A stretch of DNA of 64,000 bases. Source: Rubripirellula lacrimiformis. GTDB lineage: Bacteria; Planctomycetota; Planctomycetia; Pirellulales; Pirellulaceae. Below the pieces are notes generated by a model that did no database searches, was not told where the DNA came from, and was given only the letters and a program-made list of their open reading frames with translations. The stretch is taken from positions 4,030,001 through 4,094,000 of the forward strand of contig NZ_CP036525.1 in NCBI RefSeq assembly GCF_007741535.1, written 5' to 3'. Every line of letters begins with the position of its first letter. Position 1 is the first letter of the stretch. Made by a program: the position numbers and the translations under genes. Below, one piece after another: positions 52,695 to 61,204 of this stretch.

Positions 52695-54962
52695 ATGGCT
52701 CCACAAAGTTCCCTGTATACCCCCTCGAATATTGTTCGTGACCTTGTTGCTGGCTTGGTCGTTTTCCTCGTTGCACTGCCTCTTTGTCTTGGCATCGCGC
52801 TGGCTTCCGGCGCCGATCTGTTCTCTGGACTGTTGTCCGGAATCGTTGGCGGGATTGTCGTTGCCGCGGTCAGCGGTTCGCACACCAGCGTCAGCGGTCC
52901 TGCTGCGGGTCTGACCGCAATTGTTGCCGCCCAGATTGCATTGCTCGGGTCGTTCGAATCGTTCCTGTTGGCGGTGGCGCTCGCAGGTGCGATCCAGATT
53001 GTCTTTGGGATCGCCAAGGGAGGTGCGTTGTCAGCATTTTTCCCGTCGAGCGTGATCAAAGGTTTGCTGGTCGCGATCGGTGTGATTCTGATCCTGAAAC
53101 AGATCCCGCACGTCGTTGGACACGACAACGATCCCGAGGGAGAGATGTCGTTCCAACAGCCCGACCAGGAGAACACGTTCACGGAACTGCTGACGACGTT
53201 CGCCGGTGACATCCACGTCGGTGCCATGGTGGTTGGATTGTTATCGGTTGCGTTGCTGGTGATTTGGGATCGCATCCCCGCGCTTAAAAAGTCAATCGTC
53301 CCCGCACCGCTGCTTGTGGTGTTGTTGGGAACCGGAATCAGCGTTTGGTTCGGTGGAATGGGGGAAGGATGGTCGATCGGAACCAGCCACCTAGTGCAGA
53401 TTCCGATTGCCGGCAGTGCGTCGGAGTTCATCGGTTTTCTGAGGATGCCCGACTTTACACAGATCGCAAATCCGGCGGTCTACATCGCAGCCATCACGAT
53501 TGCGGTCGTCGCGTCCCTGGAAACGCTGTTGAATCTAGAGGCCGTGGACAAGATTGACACGGAAAAGCGGAATTCGCCTGCGAGCCGTGAATTGATCGCA
53601 CAAGGTTGCGGCAATATGGTTTGCGGAATGATCGGTGGCCTGCCGGTCACGTCGGTGATCGTTCGCGGCAGCGTGAACGTCAATGCGGGCGGGAAAACCA
53701 AACTCGCTGCCATCTTCCATGGTGCTCTGTTGCTGCTTAGCGTTGCCATTTTGCCTCGCTACATGAACATGATTCCGCTGTCCGCGTTGGCCGCGATCCT
53801 GCTCGTGACTGGTTTCAAACTGGCTAGCCCCCGATTGTTCAAACAGATGTGGAAGGAAGGCCGGTATCAGTTCATTCCCTTCATCGTGACCGTGGTTGCG
53901 ATTGTGATGACTGACCTGTTGGTCGGTATTCTGATCGGTCTGGGCATTGCAGTTCTGTTTATCCTGAACAGCAACCTTCGCCGTCCCATTCACCGAATCG
54001 TCGAAGAGCGAGCTTCGGGCAACGTGACCCACATCGAACTTGCCAACCAAGTCAGCTTCCTCAATCGAGCAGCCATCGAAGGAATGCTGAACGAGGCCAA
54101 GCCTGGTACGCGGATGATGATTGACGCAACCAGTTCGGACTACATCGATCCGGATGTTTTGAGTCTGATCCGAGACTTTCGTGACAATGTCGCGCCGACC
54201 CGAGATGTGTTGGTAAACCTGGTTGGGTTCAAGAGCAAGTATGACTTGAACGATGTGATCCAGTTTGCAGACCATATGACTCGCGAGCGACAGGAACAGT
54301 CGACTCCCGATCAGGTGATTGAAACGTTGCGTGATGGAAACGACCGATTTCTAAGTGGCAATCGGATCAACCGAGACCTCGGACGTCAGGTCTATGCAAC
54401 GGCAGCCGGCCAAAACCCACTGGCGGCAATTCTTAGCTGCATCGATTCCCGCGTCCCGACCGAACTGGTATTCGATCTTGGCGTTGGCGATATCTTCAGC
54501 GTTCGCGTTGCGGGAAATGTGGTTGGAACAAAGTCGTTAGGAAGTCTTGAATACGCCGTCGGAGTCGCGGGCGTGAAGCTGGTGATGGTACTCGGGCACA
54601 CTCGTTGTGGTGCCGTCACGGCTTCGGTCAATTTGATTGCCGAAGGAAAGGATGCTCAATCAGTCACCGGCTGCCAGCACTTGCAGGCAATCGTCGATGA
54701 AATCGAGCCAAGCGTAACGGGACTACCCGATTCACTGGCCGATCGCCCTGTCGATGAGGTCGAGCACTTGGTGGATGAGATCGCCAAACAGAACGTGCTG
54801 CACACCGTGGATGAGATTCTGAAACGAAGTGACGTGATTCGAAATGCGGTCGAAGACGGCAACGCGAAGGTCGTCGGTGCGATGTACGACGTGAAGACCG
54901 GTCAGATCGAGTTTCTAGAAACCAACGGGCTGGAGAATCAAGAACGTGCTGTCACCGCATAG
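52695..54962 (+). CDS. SulP transporter / beta-carbonic anhydrase fusion
   Basis: The 755-residue protein joins a SulP-family anion transporter (about 1-425, many membrane helices, SGSHTSVSGPAAGLTAIVAA signature) to a degenerate STAS-like segment (about 430-540) and a beta-carbonic anhydrase domain (about 545-750). The carbonic anhydrase zinc ligands are intact: Cys582, Asp584, His635 and Cys638 (SCIDSR and GHTRCG). This suggests bicarbonate transport coupled to hydration or dehydration of CO2 at the inner face. The C-terminal end is followed by a terminator at 55014. The next gene is the convergent nhaA. Confidence 0.95.
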   Translation: MAPQSSLYTPSNIVRDLVAGLVVFLVALPLCLGIALASGADLFSGLLSGIVGGIVVAAVSGSHTSVSGPAAGLTAIVAAQIALLGSFESFLLAVALAGAIQIVFGIAKGGALSAFFPSSVIKGLLVAIGVILILKQIPHVVGHDNDPEGEMSFQQPDQENTFTELLTTFAGDIHVGAMVVGLLSVALLVIWDRIPALKKSIVPAPLLVVLLGTGISVWFGGMGEGWSIGTSHLVQIPIAGSASEFIGFLRMPDFTQIANPAVYIAAITIAVVASLETLLNLEAVDKIDTEKRNSPASRELIAQGCGNMVCGMIGGLPVTSVIVRGSVNVNAGGKTKLAAIFHGALLLLSVAILPRYMNMIPLSALAAILLVTGFKLASPRLFKQMWKEGRYQFIPFIVTVVAIVMTDLLVGILIGLGIAVLFILNSNLRRPIHRIVEERASGNVTHIELANQVSFLNRAAIEGMLNEAKPGTRMMIDATSSDYIDPDVLSLIRDFRDNVAPTRDVLVNLVGFKSKYDLNDVIQFADHMTRERQEQSTPDQVIETLRDGNDRFLSGNRINRDLGRQVYATAAGQNPLAAILSCIDSRVPTELVFDLGVGDIFSVRVAGNVVGTKSLGSLEYAVGVAGVKLVMVLGHTRCGAVTASVNLIAEGKDAQSVTGCQHLQAIVDEIEPSVTGLPDSLADRPVDEVEHLVDEIAKQNVLHTVDEILKRSDVIRNAVEDGNAKVVGAMYDVKTGQIEFLETNGLENQERAVTA

Positions 54963-55013
54963 GGTGAACGTGCTAGCTTCTTGACGCGAGAGCGTGACCG
55001 AAATGGCAACTTG

Positions 55014-55042
55014 GGCGGCGTGATTCTTCACGCCGCCTTTTT
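55014..55042 (+). terminator. Rho-independent terminator after the SulP-carbonic anhydrase gene
   Basis: A perfect nine-base stem, GGCGGCGTG and CACGCCGCC with loop ATTCTT, is followed by TTTTT. It lies about 50 bases after the stop codon. Confidence 0.95.
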
Positions 55043-55407
55043 GCTGCGCGGCCCCCGTGAACATTCCGGTGATCATTCCCGTGATCGCAGGTCCCGCAGG
55101 GCGGTGAACCTGGCAAACTGTTCGGTCGCCCGACGGTGGTCTCGCATCATGCCGTTCGACGGATGCAGGGCTGCGGATTGCTGAGTTGGAACCTGCTGGT
55201 AGCGAGTCCGGCGTGTGGTGCTGGACGGTGGGGATTGGCCTGCGTTGGCACTTTCCGCTGACCAGTACCCGACTGACCTGGCCGCGCTGAGCAGCACCGA
55301 CTGTTCCATCCGGGCAACGCGGCTTGCATCGAATCATGTTCGGTTGCAAACGCACGCTGCCATGGATGGGGCACCGACGGACGATGCCTTCGATGACGCA
55401 CGAAAGG
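55043..55407. other. 365-base spacer before the nhaA 3' end
   Basis: No gene is supported. A 12-base pattern recurs at 55057-55092 (GTGAACATTCCG, GTGATCATTCCC, GTGATC...). No terminator for nhaA is clear. Confidence 0.4.
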
Positions 55408-56781
55408 TTACGGCGTCGTCTGGGTGTCGGTCGGCGTGACCGGTTTGGGCAGCGTCCACAGTAGAAGCGTGATGCCCAAGGCGGCGCTGATCGCCGATCC
55501 AACCAGCACACCAGTCTTCGCGGTGTCTAGACCGTCGGCGCCGAACGCGAGTCCGTCGATGAACAGGGCCATCGTGAATCCGATCCCGGCTAAACAACTG
55601 CCCGAAACCAACACCGGCCAACTGATGCCATCGGGCAAACGTGCCCATCCCAGCCGCACAGCGACCCAGCTAAACAGCACGATCCCGACCGGTTTCCCGA
55701 TCACTAGGCCCAGCACGACAGCCAGTGCGACCGAATCCGTCATGTTGGACAACTCGATGGCGACGCCAGCGTTTGCCAAAGCAAAGATGGGCATGATGCA
55801 ATAAGCCGTCCACGGGTGCAAAGTCATTTCCAGATACTCCAACGGTGACACTGTTTCGCGAGTCAGACGTTGGACCTCTTGGACGACTTCCGCACGGTGC
55901 TGCTTTCGTTCCCAGCGGCGTTGGTCGAATTCTTCTTTCTTTTCGTGCAGATATTCGCGGAATCGTTCCGGTACCAACACCGATTTCGCGGGCGTCATCA
56001 GCCCTAGGATGACGCCGATCAGCGTCGCATGGACTCCCGATTCATGCATGGCGATCCAAGCGATTGCACCGACGACAATGTATGGCGGGAACCTACGAAC
56101 CCCGAGCCGAGAAAACAGATGGACAATCCCGATGCTAAATGCCGCCACGGCAAGATAGCGACCGTCTAGCGATTCGGTGTACCCGATCGCGATCACCAAA
56201 ATGGCGCCGATGTCGTCCACAATCGCCAACGACAGAAGCAGCACTCGTAGACTCTGCGGAACCCGCGGGCCCAACAACGCCAAACATCCAACGACGAAAG
56301 CGATGTCGGTTGCCATCGGGATTCCCCAGCCACGCATGCCCGGTTCGCCGTACTGTATGGATAGGTACAGCACCGCTGGGATCACCATCCCGCCGATGGC
56401 AGCGGCGATCGGCAGCGCTGCTTGTTGCAGGCTCGCTAACGCCCCGTGGGCCAGTTCACGTTTGACTTCCAACCCGATGACAAAGAAAAAGATGGCCATC
56501 AACCCATCGTTGATCACGTGATGGAGCGAGTGGTTGAATTGCAGGCTGCCGATGCCAATCTGGATCGGTGTTTTCCAAATTGCCAAGAACGGTTCTGCCA
56601 GAGGCGAGTTCGCCGCAATCAGTGCAATGACCGTGCAGAGGACCAGCAGAATCCCGCTGGTCGTCTCGACGTGCAAGAAGCGAGCAAATGGACGCAACCA
56701 GCGATCGATCGGTTGATCCGGAAGCGGACGCTTGATCTGGCCGATCGGTGGTGGGTCTTCGATGTTGGGTAGTGCATTCAT
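55408..56781 (-). CDS. nhaA: Na+/H+ antiporter NhaA
   Basis: The 457-residue protein has the NhaA signatures PMATDIAFVVGCLALLG and LAIVDDIGAILVIAIGY, including the three functional aspartates of the Na+/H+ exchange site. It has about twelve membrane helices and an internal charged loop (about 275-305) longer than in E. coli. It expels sodium in exchange for protons under alkaline or saline conditions. It is convergent with the SulP-carbonic anhydrase gene and divergent from a tiny membrane protein gene. Confidence 0.97.
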   Translation of the reverse strand: MNALPNIEDPPPIGQIKRPLPDQPIDRWLRPFARFLHVETTSGILLVLCTVIALIAANSPLAEPFLAIWKTPIQIGIGSLQFNHSLHHVINDGLMAIFFFVIGLEVKRELAHGALASLQQAALPIAAAIGGMVIPAVLYLSIQYGEPGMRGWGIPMATDIAFVVGCLALLGPRVPQSLRVLLLSLAIVDDIGAILVIAIGYTESLDGRYLAVAAFSIGIVHLFSRLGVRRFPPYIVVGAIAWIAMHESGVHATLIGVILGLMTPAKSVLVPERFREYLHEKKEEFDQRRWERKQHRAEVVQEVQRLTRETVSPLEYLEMTLHPWTAYCIMPIFALANAGVAIELSNMTDSVALAVVLGLVIGKPVGIVLFSWVAVRLGWARLPDGISWPVLVSGSCLAGIGFTMALFIDGLAFGADGLDTAKTGVLVGSAISAALGITLLLWTLPKPVTPTDTQTTP

Positions 56782-57125
56782 GATTTCGTCCTACGCAAAG
56801 CTGGTACCGTTTTTGGGGCGGTGTCGATCACGTCGCCGGGGCAGTGATCAAATTCCGCCGATTGCAACACGCAACGTCAATCCGGTTCCGTTTCGATGCT
56901 GCCCCGCTTTCCTTCGTCGCGCAAACCTAAGTTGACGCGATTGGAAACCAGTGTTGCCGTTGCAGATCGGGCAGTCCAGTCCCGGCAGGCGACGCAACTG
57001 CCGATGTTTGATGGTGTTTTCTCGTCTTTTGCCGGTTCAGACGACGCCTAGCCTGGATGTGGGACGATCAGCGGCACACTGATTGCATTTCATGTCTTTG
57101 TAAACGTCAGGGAAGGGACCAGGGA
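56782..57125. other. divergent promoter region of nhaA and the small membrane protein
   Basis: About 340 bases with no gene. Promoters for both directions should lie here, but I could not identify boxes with confidence. Confidence 0.4.
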
Positions 57126-57299
57126 ATGTCTCCATCAAGGACTAATACCATGTTGATGCGCAACGCCGAATACGATGATGCAATTTTTTCTGTGGATGAA
57201 CAACCAAGCAAAGCAGACTCCGATCGCGGCCAAATCGTGGGAATGATTGGTTTGATCTTACTGTTTGCACTCGCGATTTGGTTGCGTTCATTAGCGTGA
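57126..57299 (+). CDS. small membrane protein, unknown function
   Basis: The 57-residue product has a polar N-terminal part (MSPSRTNTMLMRNAEYDDAI) and a single C-terminal membrane helix (IVGMIGLILLFALAIWLRSL), so it looks tail-anchored. A ribosome-binding site AAGGGA lies nine to fourteen bases before the ATG. A longer form from 57057 is unlikely. It stands 147 bases before the rnk-like gene. No family is recognised. Confidence 0.55.
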   Translation: MSPSRTNTMLMRNAEYDDAIFSVDEQPSKADSDRGQIVGMIGLILLFALAIWLRSLA

Positions 57300-57352
57300 T
57301 CGATCCAGTTCAATTGGTCGCGCTCAGCGGCCAATTTCTACGACGTTCAAAT

Positions 57353-57360
57353 CCCCCCCC
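57353..57360 (+). other. C8 tract in the rnk upstream region
   Basis: Eight C lie 86-93 bases before the GTG start of the rnk-like gene; compare other C-tracts in leaders. Confidence 0.5.
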
Positions 57361-57446
57361 AACTTCATCCGTTGCAGTGGCCGGTCTTGCCGATCGGCCA
57401 GTTGCGTCTTGGATGAAGAATTACCCTTATCGCAAAGTAGCCTTTC

Positions 57447-57866
57447 GTGATTAAAGAGAAGTTCGCCGTTACCCAGATTGATCGGGACCGGCTGGAAAAC
57501 CTGCTGAACAGTGACGTGACGTTTGCTATGGGTGGCGAACGAACGCATCTGCGAAATTTAAAGAGCCAACTCGCCGAAGCGGTCGTGGTTCAGCCAACCG
57601 ACGTGCAGCCAGATATCATCACGATGAATTCGACGGTCTATCTGCTTGACCTGGATCGTGGTGAAACGGACATCTACACGATCGTGTATCCCGACGAAGC
57701 GTGCATCGCCGAAGGGAAGCTGTCGATCCTATCGCCGCTTGGGACGGAGGTCTTTGGACGGCGTGTCGGCGATACGGTGTCCATCCGCGTCGCTGGACGC
57801 GAGGTCCGAAAGCGAGTCGAGAAGCTGTCGTTCCAGCCTGAACGTGTGGGAGCGTTTCATCTATAG
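57447..57866 (+). CDS. rnk: Rnk-like nucleoside diphosphate kinase regulator (GreA/GreB C-terminal family)
   Basis: The 139-residue protein starts at GTG. The C-terminal half carries the GreA/GreB-type FKBP-like fold (TVYLLDLDRGETDIYTIVYP, LSILSPLGTEVFGRRVGDTV), and the N-terminal half is a short helical hairpin as in Rnk (ITQIDRDRLENLL-type helix and LRNLKSQLAEAVVV). Rnk binds RNA polymerase and influences nucleotide pools. No GreA coiled-coil acidic tip is seen, so transcript cleavage is unlikely. An NtrC-type regulator gene follows 120 bases later. Confidence 0.85.
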   Translation: MIKEKFAVTQIDRDRLENLLNSDVTFAMGGERTHLRNLKSQLAEAVVVQPTDVQPDIITMNSTVYLLDLDRGETDIYTIVYPDEACIAEGKLSILSPLGTEVFGRRVGDTVSIRVAGREVRKRVEKLSFQPERVGAFHL

Positions 57867-57986
57867 GTTCACGCTCGCCCCGCCGCCGATGGGACTGTTC
57901 CTAGGGTGCATCGGTCAATGGTCTGGCGATGAAACGCCTGGGACGTCGCACACCGGCGTCCCAGGCGGTTCCCCCTGAACGGATGC

Positions 57987-59375
57987 ATGGAAAAACGAGT
58001 GGCACGAATTCTGATCGCTGATGACGAACCGCTCTATCGCAACACAACGGCAGAACTGTTGCGGGACGAAGGATACGAATGCATCTGTGTCGAGGATGCT
58101 TCGGACGCGATCGTCCAACTGCAAGAACATGCGTTCGATCTGGTCCTGTCGGATCTGAACATGCCGGGGAACCTGAAGCTCGAATTGCTGAAGGAAGGTC
58201 GAACAAAGTACTCCCACGTCCAGATGATCGTCGTGACGGGGGTCCCGTCGGTGCCGTCGGCCATCGAAAGTGTGCGGCTGGGGATTTCGGACTATCTGCT
58301 GAAGCCCGTCAAGTTCGAAGAGCTGTTGGCAGCCGTGAAGCGAGCATTGGCACAACCAAGTTCAATCCCCGGCAACACTCGGTCGCGGCCCGATCGCGAC
58401 GACGATGGAAGATCGCTTCCAGAGATCATCGGTGATAGTGCGGCGATGCGAGATGTGTTGGAAATCGTCCACCGCGTGGCCGATAGTACCGCGAACGTGT
58501 TGATCACTGGCGAAAGCGGCACCGGCAAAGAAGTGATTGCCCGCGCCATTCATGCACACGGTGCACGGTATCGCGAACCGTTCCAGGTGATCGATTGTAC
58601 TGCGATCCCCGACACACTGTTCGAGTCGGTCTTGTTTGGACACGTGGCCGGATCATTTACCGGGGCGGTGAAGGATCAAACTGGGCTGCTTCGCTACTGC
58701 GACCACGGCACCGCTTTCTTCGATGAACTAGGCGAACTTCCCGCGACATCGCAAGCAAAGTTGCTACGCGCGGTCCAAGAACAAACCTTCACCCCCGTCG
58801 GTGACAGCAAGTCGGTCAAGGTGGATACCCGCTTCCTGTGTGCGACCAACCGTGACCTGCAATCGGAAGTGGACTCCGGGAAGTTTCGAAGTGATCTGTT
58901 CTACCGTTTGGCGGTGATCCATATCGAACTGCCACCGCTTCGCCAGCGGGGCGACGATGTGCTGCAGTTGGCAAAGCACTTTCTGAAAACGATCCAACAA
59001 AACCGCACGCCCGTGACCGGATTTTCACAGGAAGTCGCAGACCGATTCGTTCAGTATCGATGGCCCGGAAACATTCGCGAACTGCGAAACGTGGTGGAGC
59101 GGTCGATCACGCTGGCCCGCGGTGACCAAATTCAGATGGACGCGTTGCCGGCGCCGCTGCGGAACCTGGTCGTCAGTGACGTCGAAGTTTGTGATCTATC
59201 GGAAGTTTCGCGGGACGAGGCAATCGATAGTGCCGATCAGGCCTATCTGAACAAATTGTTACAAAAGCACGGCGGCGTGATTGCGAGTGCCGCAAGGCAG
59301 GCGGGGCTGTCACGTCAAGGTTTGAACAAGTTGCTGAAACGGCACAATATCGACGTGGATGCGTTTCGAAAGTAG
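57987..59375 (+). CDS. NtrC-type sigma-54-dependent response regulator
   Basis: The 462-residue protein has a receiver domain (Asp13, phosphoacceptor Asp56 in LSDLNMP, Lys of LLKPV), an AAA+ domain with Walker A GESGTGKE (175-182), Walker B FFDELGEL and the sigma-54 contact loop as GSFTGA at 222-227 (the usual form is GAFTGA), and a Fis-type helix-turn-helix at about 415-455. It activates sigma-54 promoters when phosphorylated. No kinase gene is adjacent; the soluble kinase at 50031 is a candidate. A CPA2 antiporter gene follows on the same strand after 88 bases. Confidence 0.95.
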   Translation: MEKRVARILIADDEPLYRNTTAELLRDEGYECICVEDASDAIVQLQEHAFDLVLSDLNMPGNLKLELLKEGRTKYSHVQMIVVTGVPSVPSAIESVRLGISDYLLKPVKFEELLAAVKRALAQPSSIPGNTRSRPDRDDDGRSLPEIIGDSAAMRDVLEIVHRVADSTANVLITGESGTGKEVIARAIHAHGARYREPFQVIDCTAIPDTLFESVLFGHVAGSFTGAVKDQTGLLRYCDHGTAFFDELGELPATSQAKLLRAVQEQTFTPVGDSKSVKVDTRFLCATNRDLQSEVDSGKFRSDLFYRLAVIHIELPPLRQRGDDVLQLAKHFLKTIQQNRTPVTGFSQEVADRFVQYRWPGNIRELRNVVERSITLARGDQIQMDALPAPLRNLVVSDVEVCDLSEVSRDEAIDSADQAYLNKLLQKHGGVIASAARQAGLSRQGLNKLLKRHNIDVDAFRK

Positions 59376-59463
59376 GAGGACGGCTAACCAAGTTGTGTGA
59401 AGCTGGCGAAACTCTATGATGGGTCTGCCGCCGAATCACAACGACCAAATATAGGGAATCTGA

Positions 59464-61146
59464 ATGGAGCTATGGGGACTGCTATCGGACATCATATTCC
59501 TGCTATCGGCCTGTCTGATTGGCGGTGGCGTGATGTCACGAATGGGTCAAAGCCCGTTGGTCGGCTATTTGGTGGCTGGCATGTTGGTGGGCGGTCCTGG
59601 TGGCTTTGGCATTGTTGGGTCCTACCGCGAAATTGAAGCGATCGCGGAACTTGGCGTCGCGTTGCTGCTGTTTAGCTTGGGCCTGGAATTCTCGGTTCAT
59701 CGGCTGAAATCGCTTGGGCGAAAACCGCTCTTTGGTGGTTTGGTTCAGGTTTCTGTCACCATGCTGCTGGGTGCGGGTGCCGCCGTCATGCTCGGGTTGG
59801 CCGTCGAGCCCGCGATTGCCTTTGGCATGATGATCGCGCTTAGCAGCACGGCTGTGGTGTTGCGGATCTTGATGGAACGCAGCGAGATCGAGATGCCCCA
59901 TGGTCGCAATAGCCTGGGAGTGTTGCTGATTCAGGACGTCGCAGTTGTGCCGTTGGCTGTGCTGATGACGGTCCTTGGGGGCGAAGGGAGCCTTTCCGAC
60001 ATTGCGTTGGACATTGGCACATTGATGTTGATGGCGTTGGGCTTGGCTGGCACTTTGTATGTGTTGACCAAGATCGCGGTGTTCACGTTGGGAACCCTAA
60101 CGCTGCATCGCAATCGCGAGCTGACGATCATCTTTGCAGCCACAATCGGGTTGGGGGCAGCCTGGGCGGCGCATCGTGTTGGCATTTCGCCAGCGCTCGG
60201 TGCGTTCATCGCCGGAATGCAGCTGGGCAGTTCCGCCTTCGCAACGCAAATCCGAGCCGACGTATCGACATTGCGAGTCCTGCTACTGACGTTGTTCTTT
60301 GGCGCAGCGGGTATGGTTGCCGACCCGCTTTGGATTTTGTCCCATGTTCACTGGGTCGCCGGGGCCGCGATCGCTTTGACGGTCGGAAAGTTCGTGATCA
60401 TCGCGGCGATCTTTCTGGTGTTTCGTCAATCCTTTCGAGTTGCGATCGCAACCGGGCTTGCGCTGGCGCAGGTCGGCGAGTTTGCGTTTGTGCTAGGCGC
60501 GATCGGCCGCACGTCGGGGATCGTTTCAGAAGACGTCTATGCACTTGTTGTCTCCATCACGATTGTGTCGTTCACCATCAGCGCGTTTTTGGTGCCAATG
60601 GCGCCGACGATTGCCGACCGGTTGGCTCGGATGCTTGGGATCGAGCCTGGGGACCAATCGGAAACGCCTCGGTTGGCGAAACCGACGGACGCATTGGTGA
60701 TCGGGTTTGGGCCGACGGGGCAACTTGCTGCCCTGCCGTTGATTGGATCGGGACTGAACGTCACGGTCTTGGATTTGAACCACGAAGGCGTTCGTCGTGC
60801 GACGGACTTTGGCTTTGTGGGCCAGGTCGGCGACGCGACCTCCGTCGAAGTGCTAGAACACGCACAGGTCGGCGAGGTCAAACTGGTCGTGATCACCATC
60901 CCCCACTACCGATCGGCGATCTACATCGTCGAATTGGTTCGATCGATGAACGTAGCGGCCACCATCTTTGTGCGTTCGCGATATCAGATCCACACCGAAT
61001 CGCTATCCGACGCCGGTGGAATCGTCTGCGGTGACGAAGAACAGGTCGGCGGTGCGATTCGTCAGAACGTGGAGGACTGGTTGGTTCAGCATCCCAGTGG
61101 AAATTCGACCGATCGCGATGAAGTCCTGGTCGACGAACCGGCCTAG
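59464..61146 (+). CDS. CPA2 monovalent cation:proton antiporter with TrkA-N domain (KefB type)
   Basis: The 560-residue protein has about twelve membrane helices (LGVALLLFSLGLEFSVHRL and LGVLLIQDVAVVPLAVLM are characteristic) and, after residue 395, a Rossmann-type RCK/TrkA-N domain with VIGFGPTGQLAALPLIGSG. Family members exchange K+ or Na+ for H+ and are gated by nucleotides or glutathione adducts. Ankyrin, glutathione-synthesis or KefF partner genes are absent. It is convergent with an RND pump gene 58 bases away. Confidence 0.93.
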   Translation: MELWGLLSDIIFLLSACLIGGGVMSRMGQSPLVGYLVAGMLVGGPGGFGIVGSYREIEAIAELGVALLLFSLGLEFSVHRLKSLGRKPLFGGLVQVSVTMLLGAGAAVMLGLAVEPAIAFGMMIALSSTAVVLRILMERSEIEMPHGRNSLGVLLIQDVAVVPLAVLMTVLGGEGSLSDIALDIGTLMLMALGLAGTLYVLTKIAVFTLGTLTLHRNRELTIIFAATIGLGAAWAAHRVGISPALGAFIAGMQLGSSAFATQIRADVSTLRVLLLTLFFGAAGMVADPLWILSHVHWVAGAAIALTVGKFVIIAAIFLVFRQSFRVAIATGLALAQVGEFAFVLGAIGRTSGIVSEDVYALVVSITIVSFTISAFLVPMAPTIADRLARMLGIEPGDQSETPRLAKPTDALVIGFGPTGQLAALPLIGSGLNVTVLDLNHEGVRRATDFGFVGQVGDATSVEVLEHAQVGEVKLVVITIPHYRSAIYIVELVRSMNVAATIFVRSRYQIHTESLSDAGGIVCGDEEQVGGAIRQNVEDWLVQHPSGNSTDRDEVLVDEPA

Positions 61147-61204
61147 GTCCGTGGCATGCACCAGCCCGCATGACGGGGCTGACGCATGGATCCAAATGCT
61201 TCGG

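Noticed and set aside
54915-55511. Minus-strand frame after nhaA
   Set aside because: It overlaps the strong terminator and both flanking genes, and its composition is that of a chance frame.
61162-61181. Hairpin CAGCCC/GGGCTG between the CPA2 and RND genes
   Set aside because: The stem is only six bases and there is no T-run on either side, so I do not call it a terminator.
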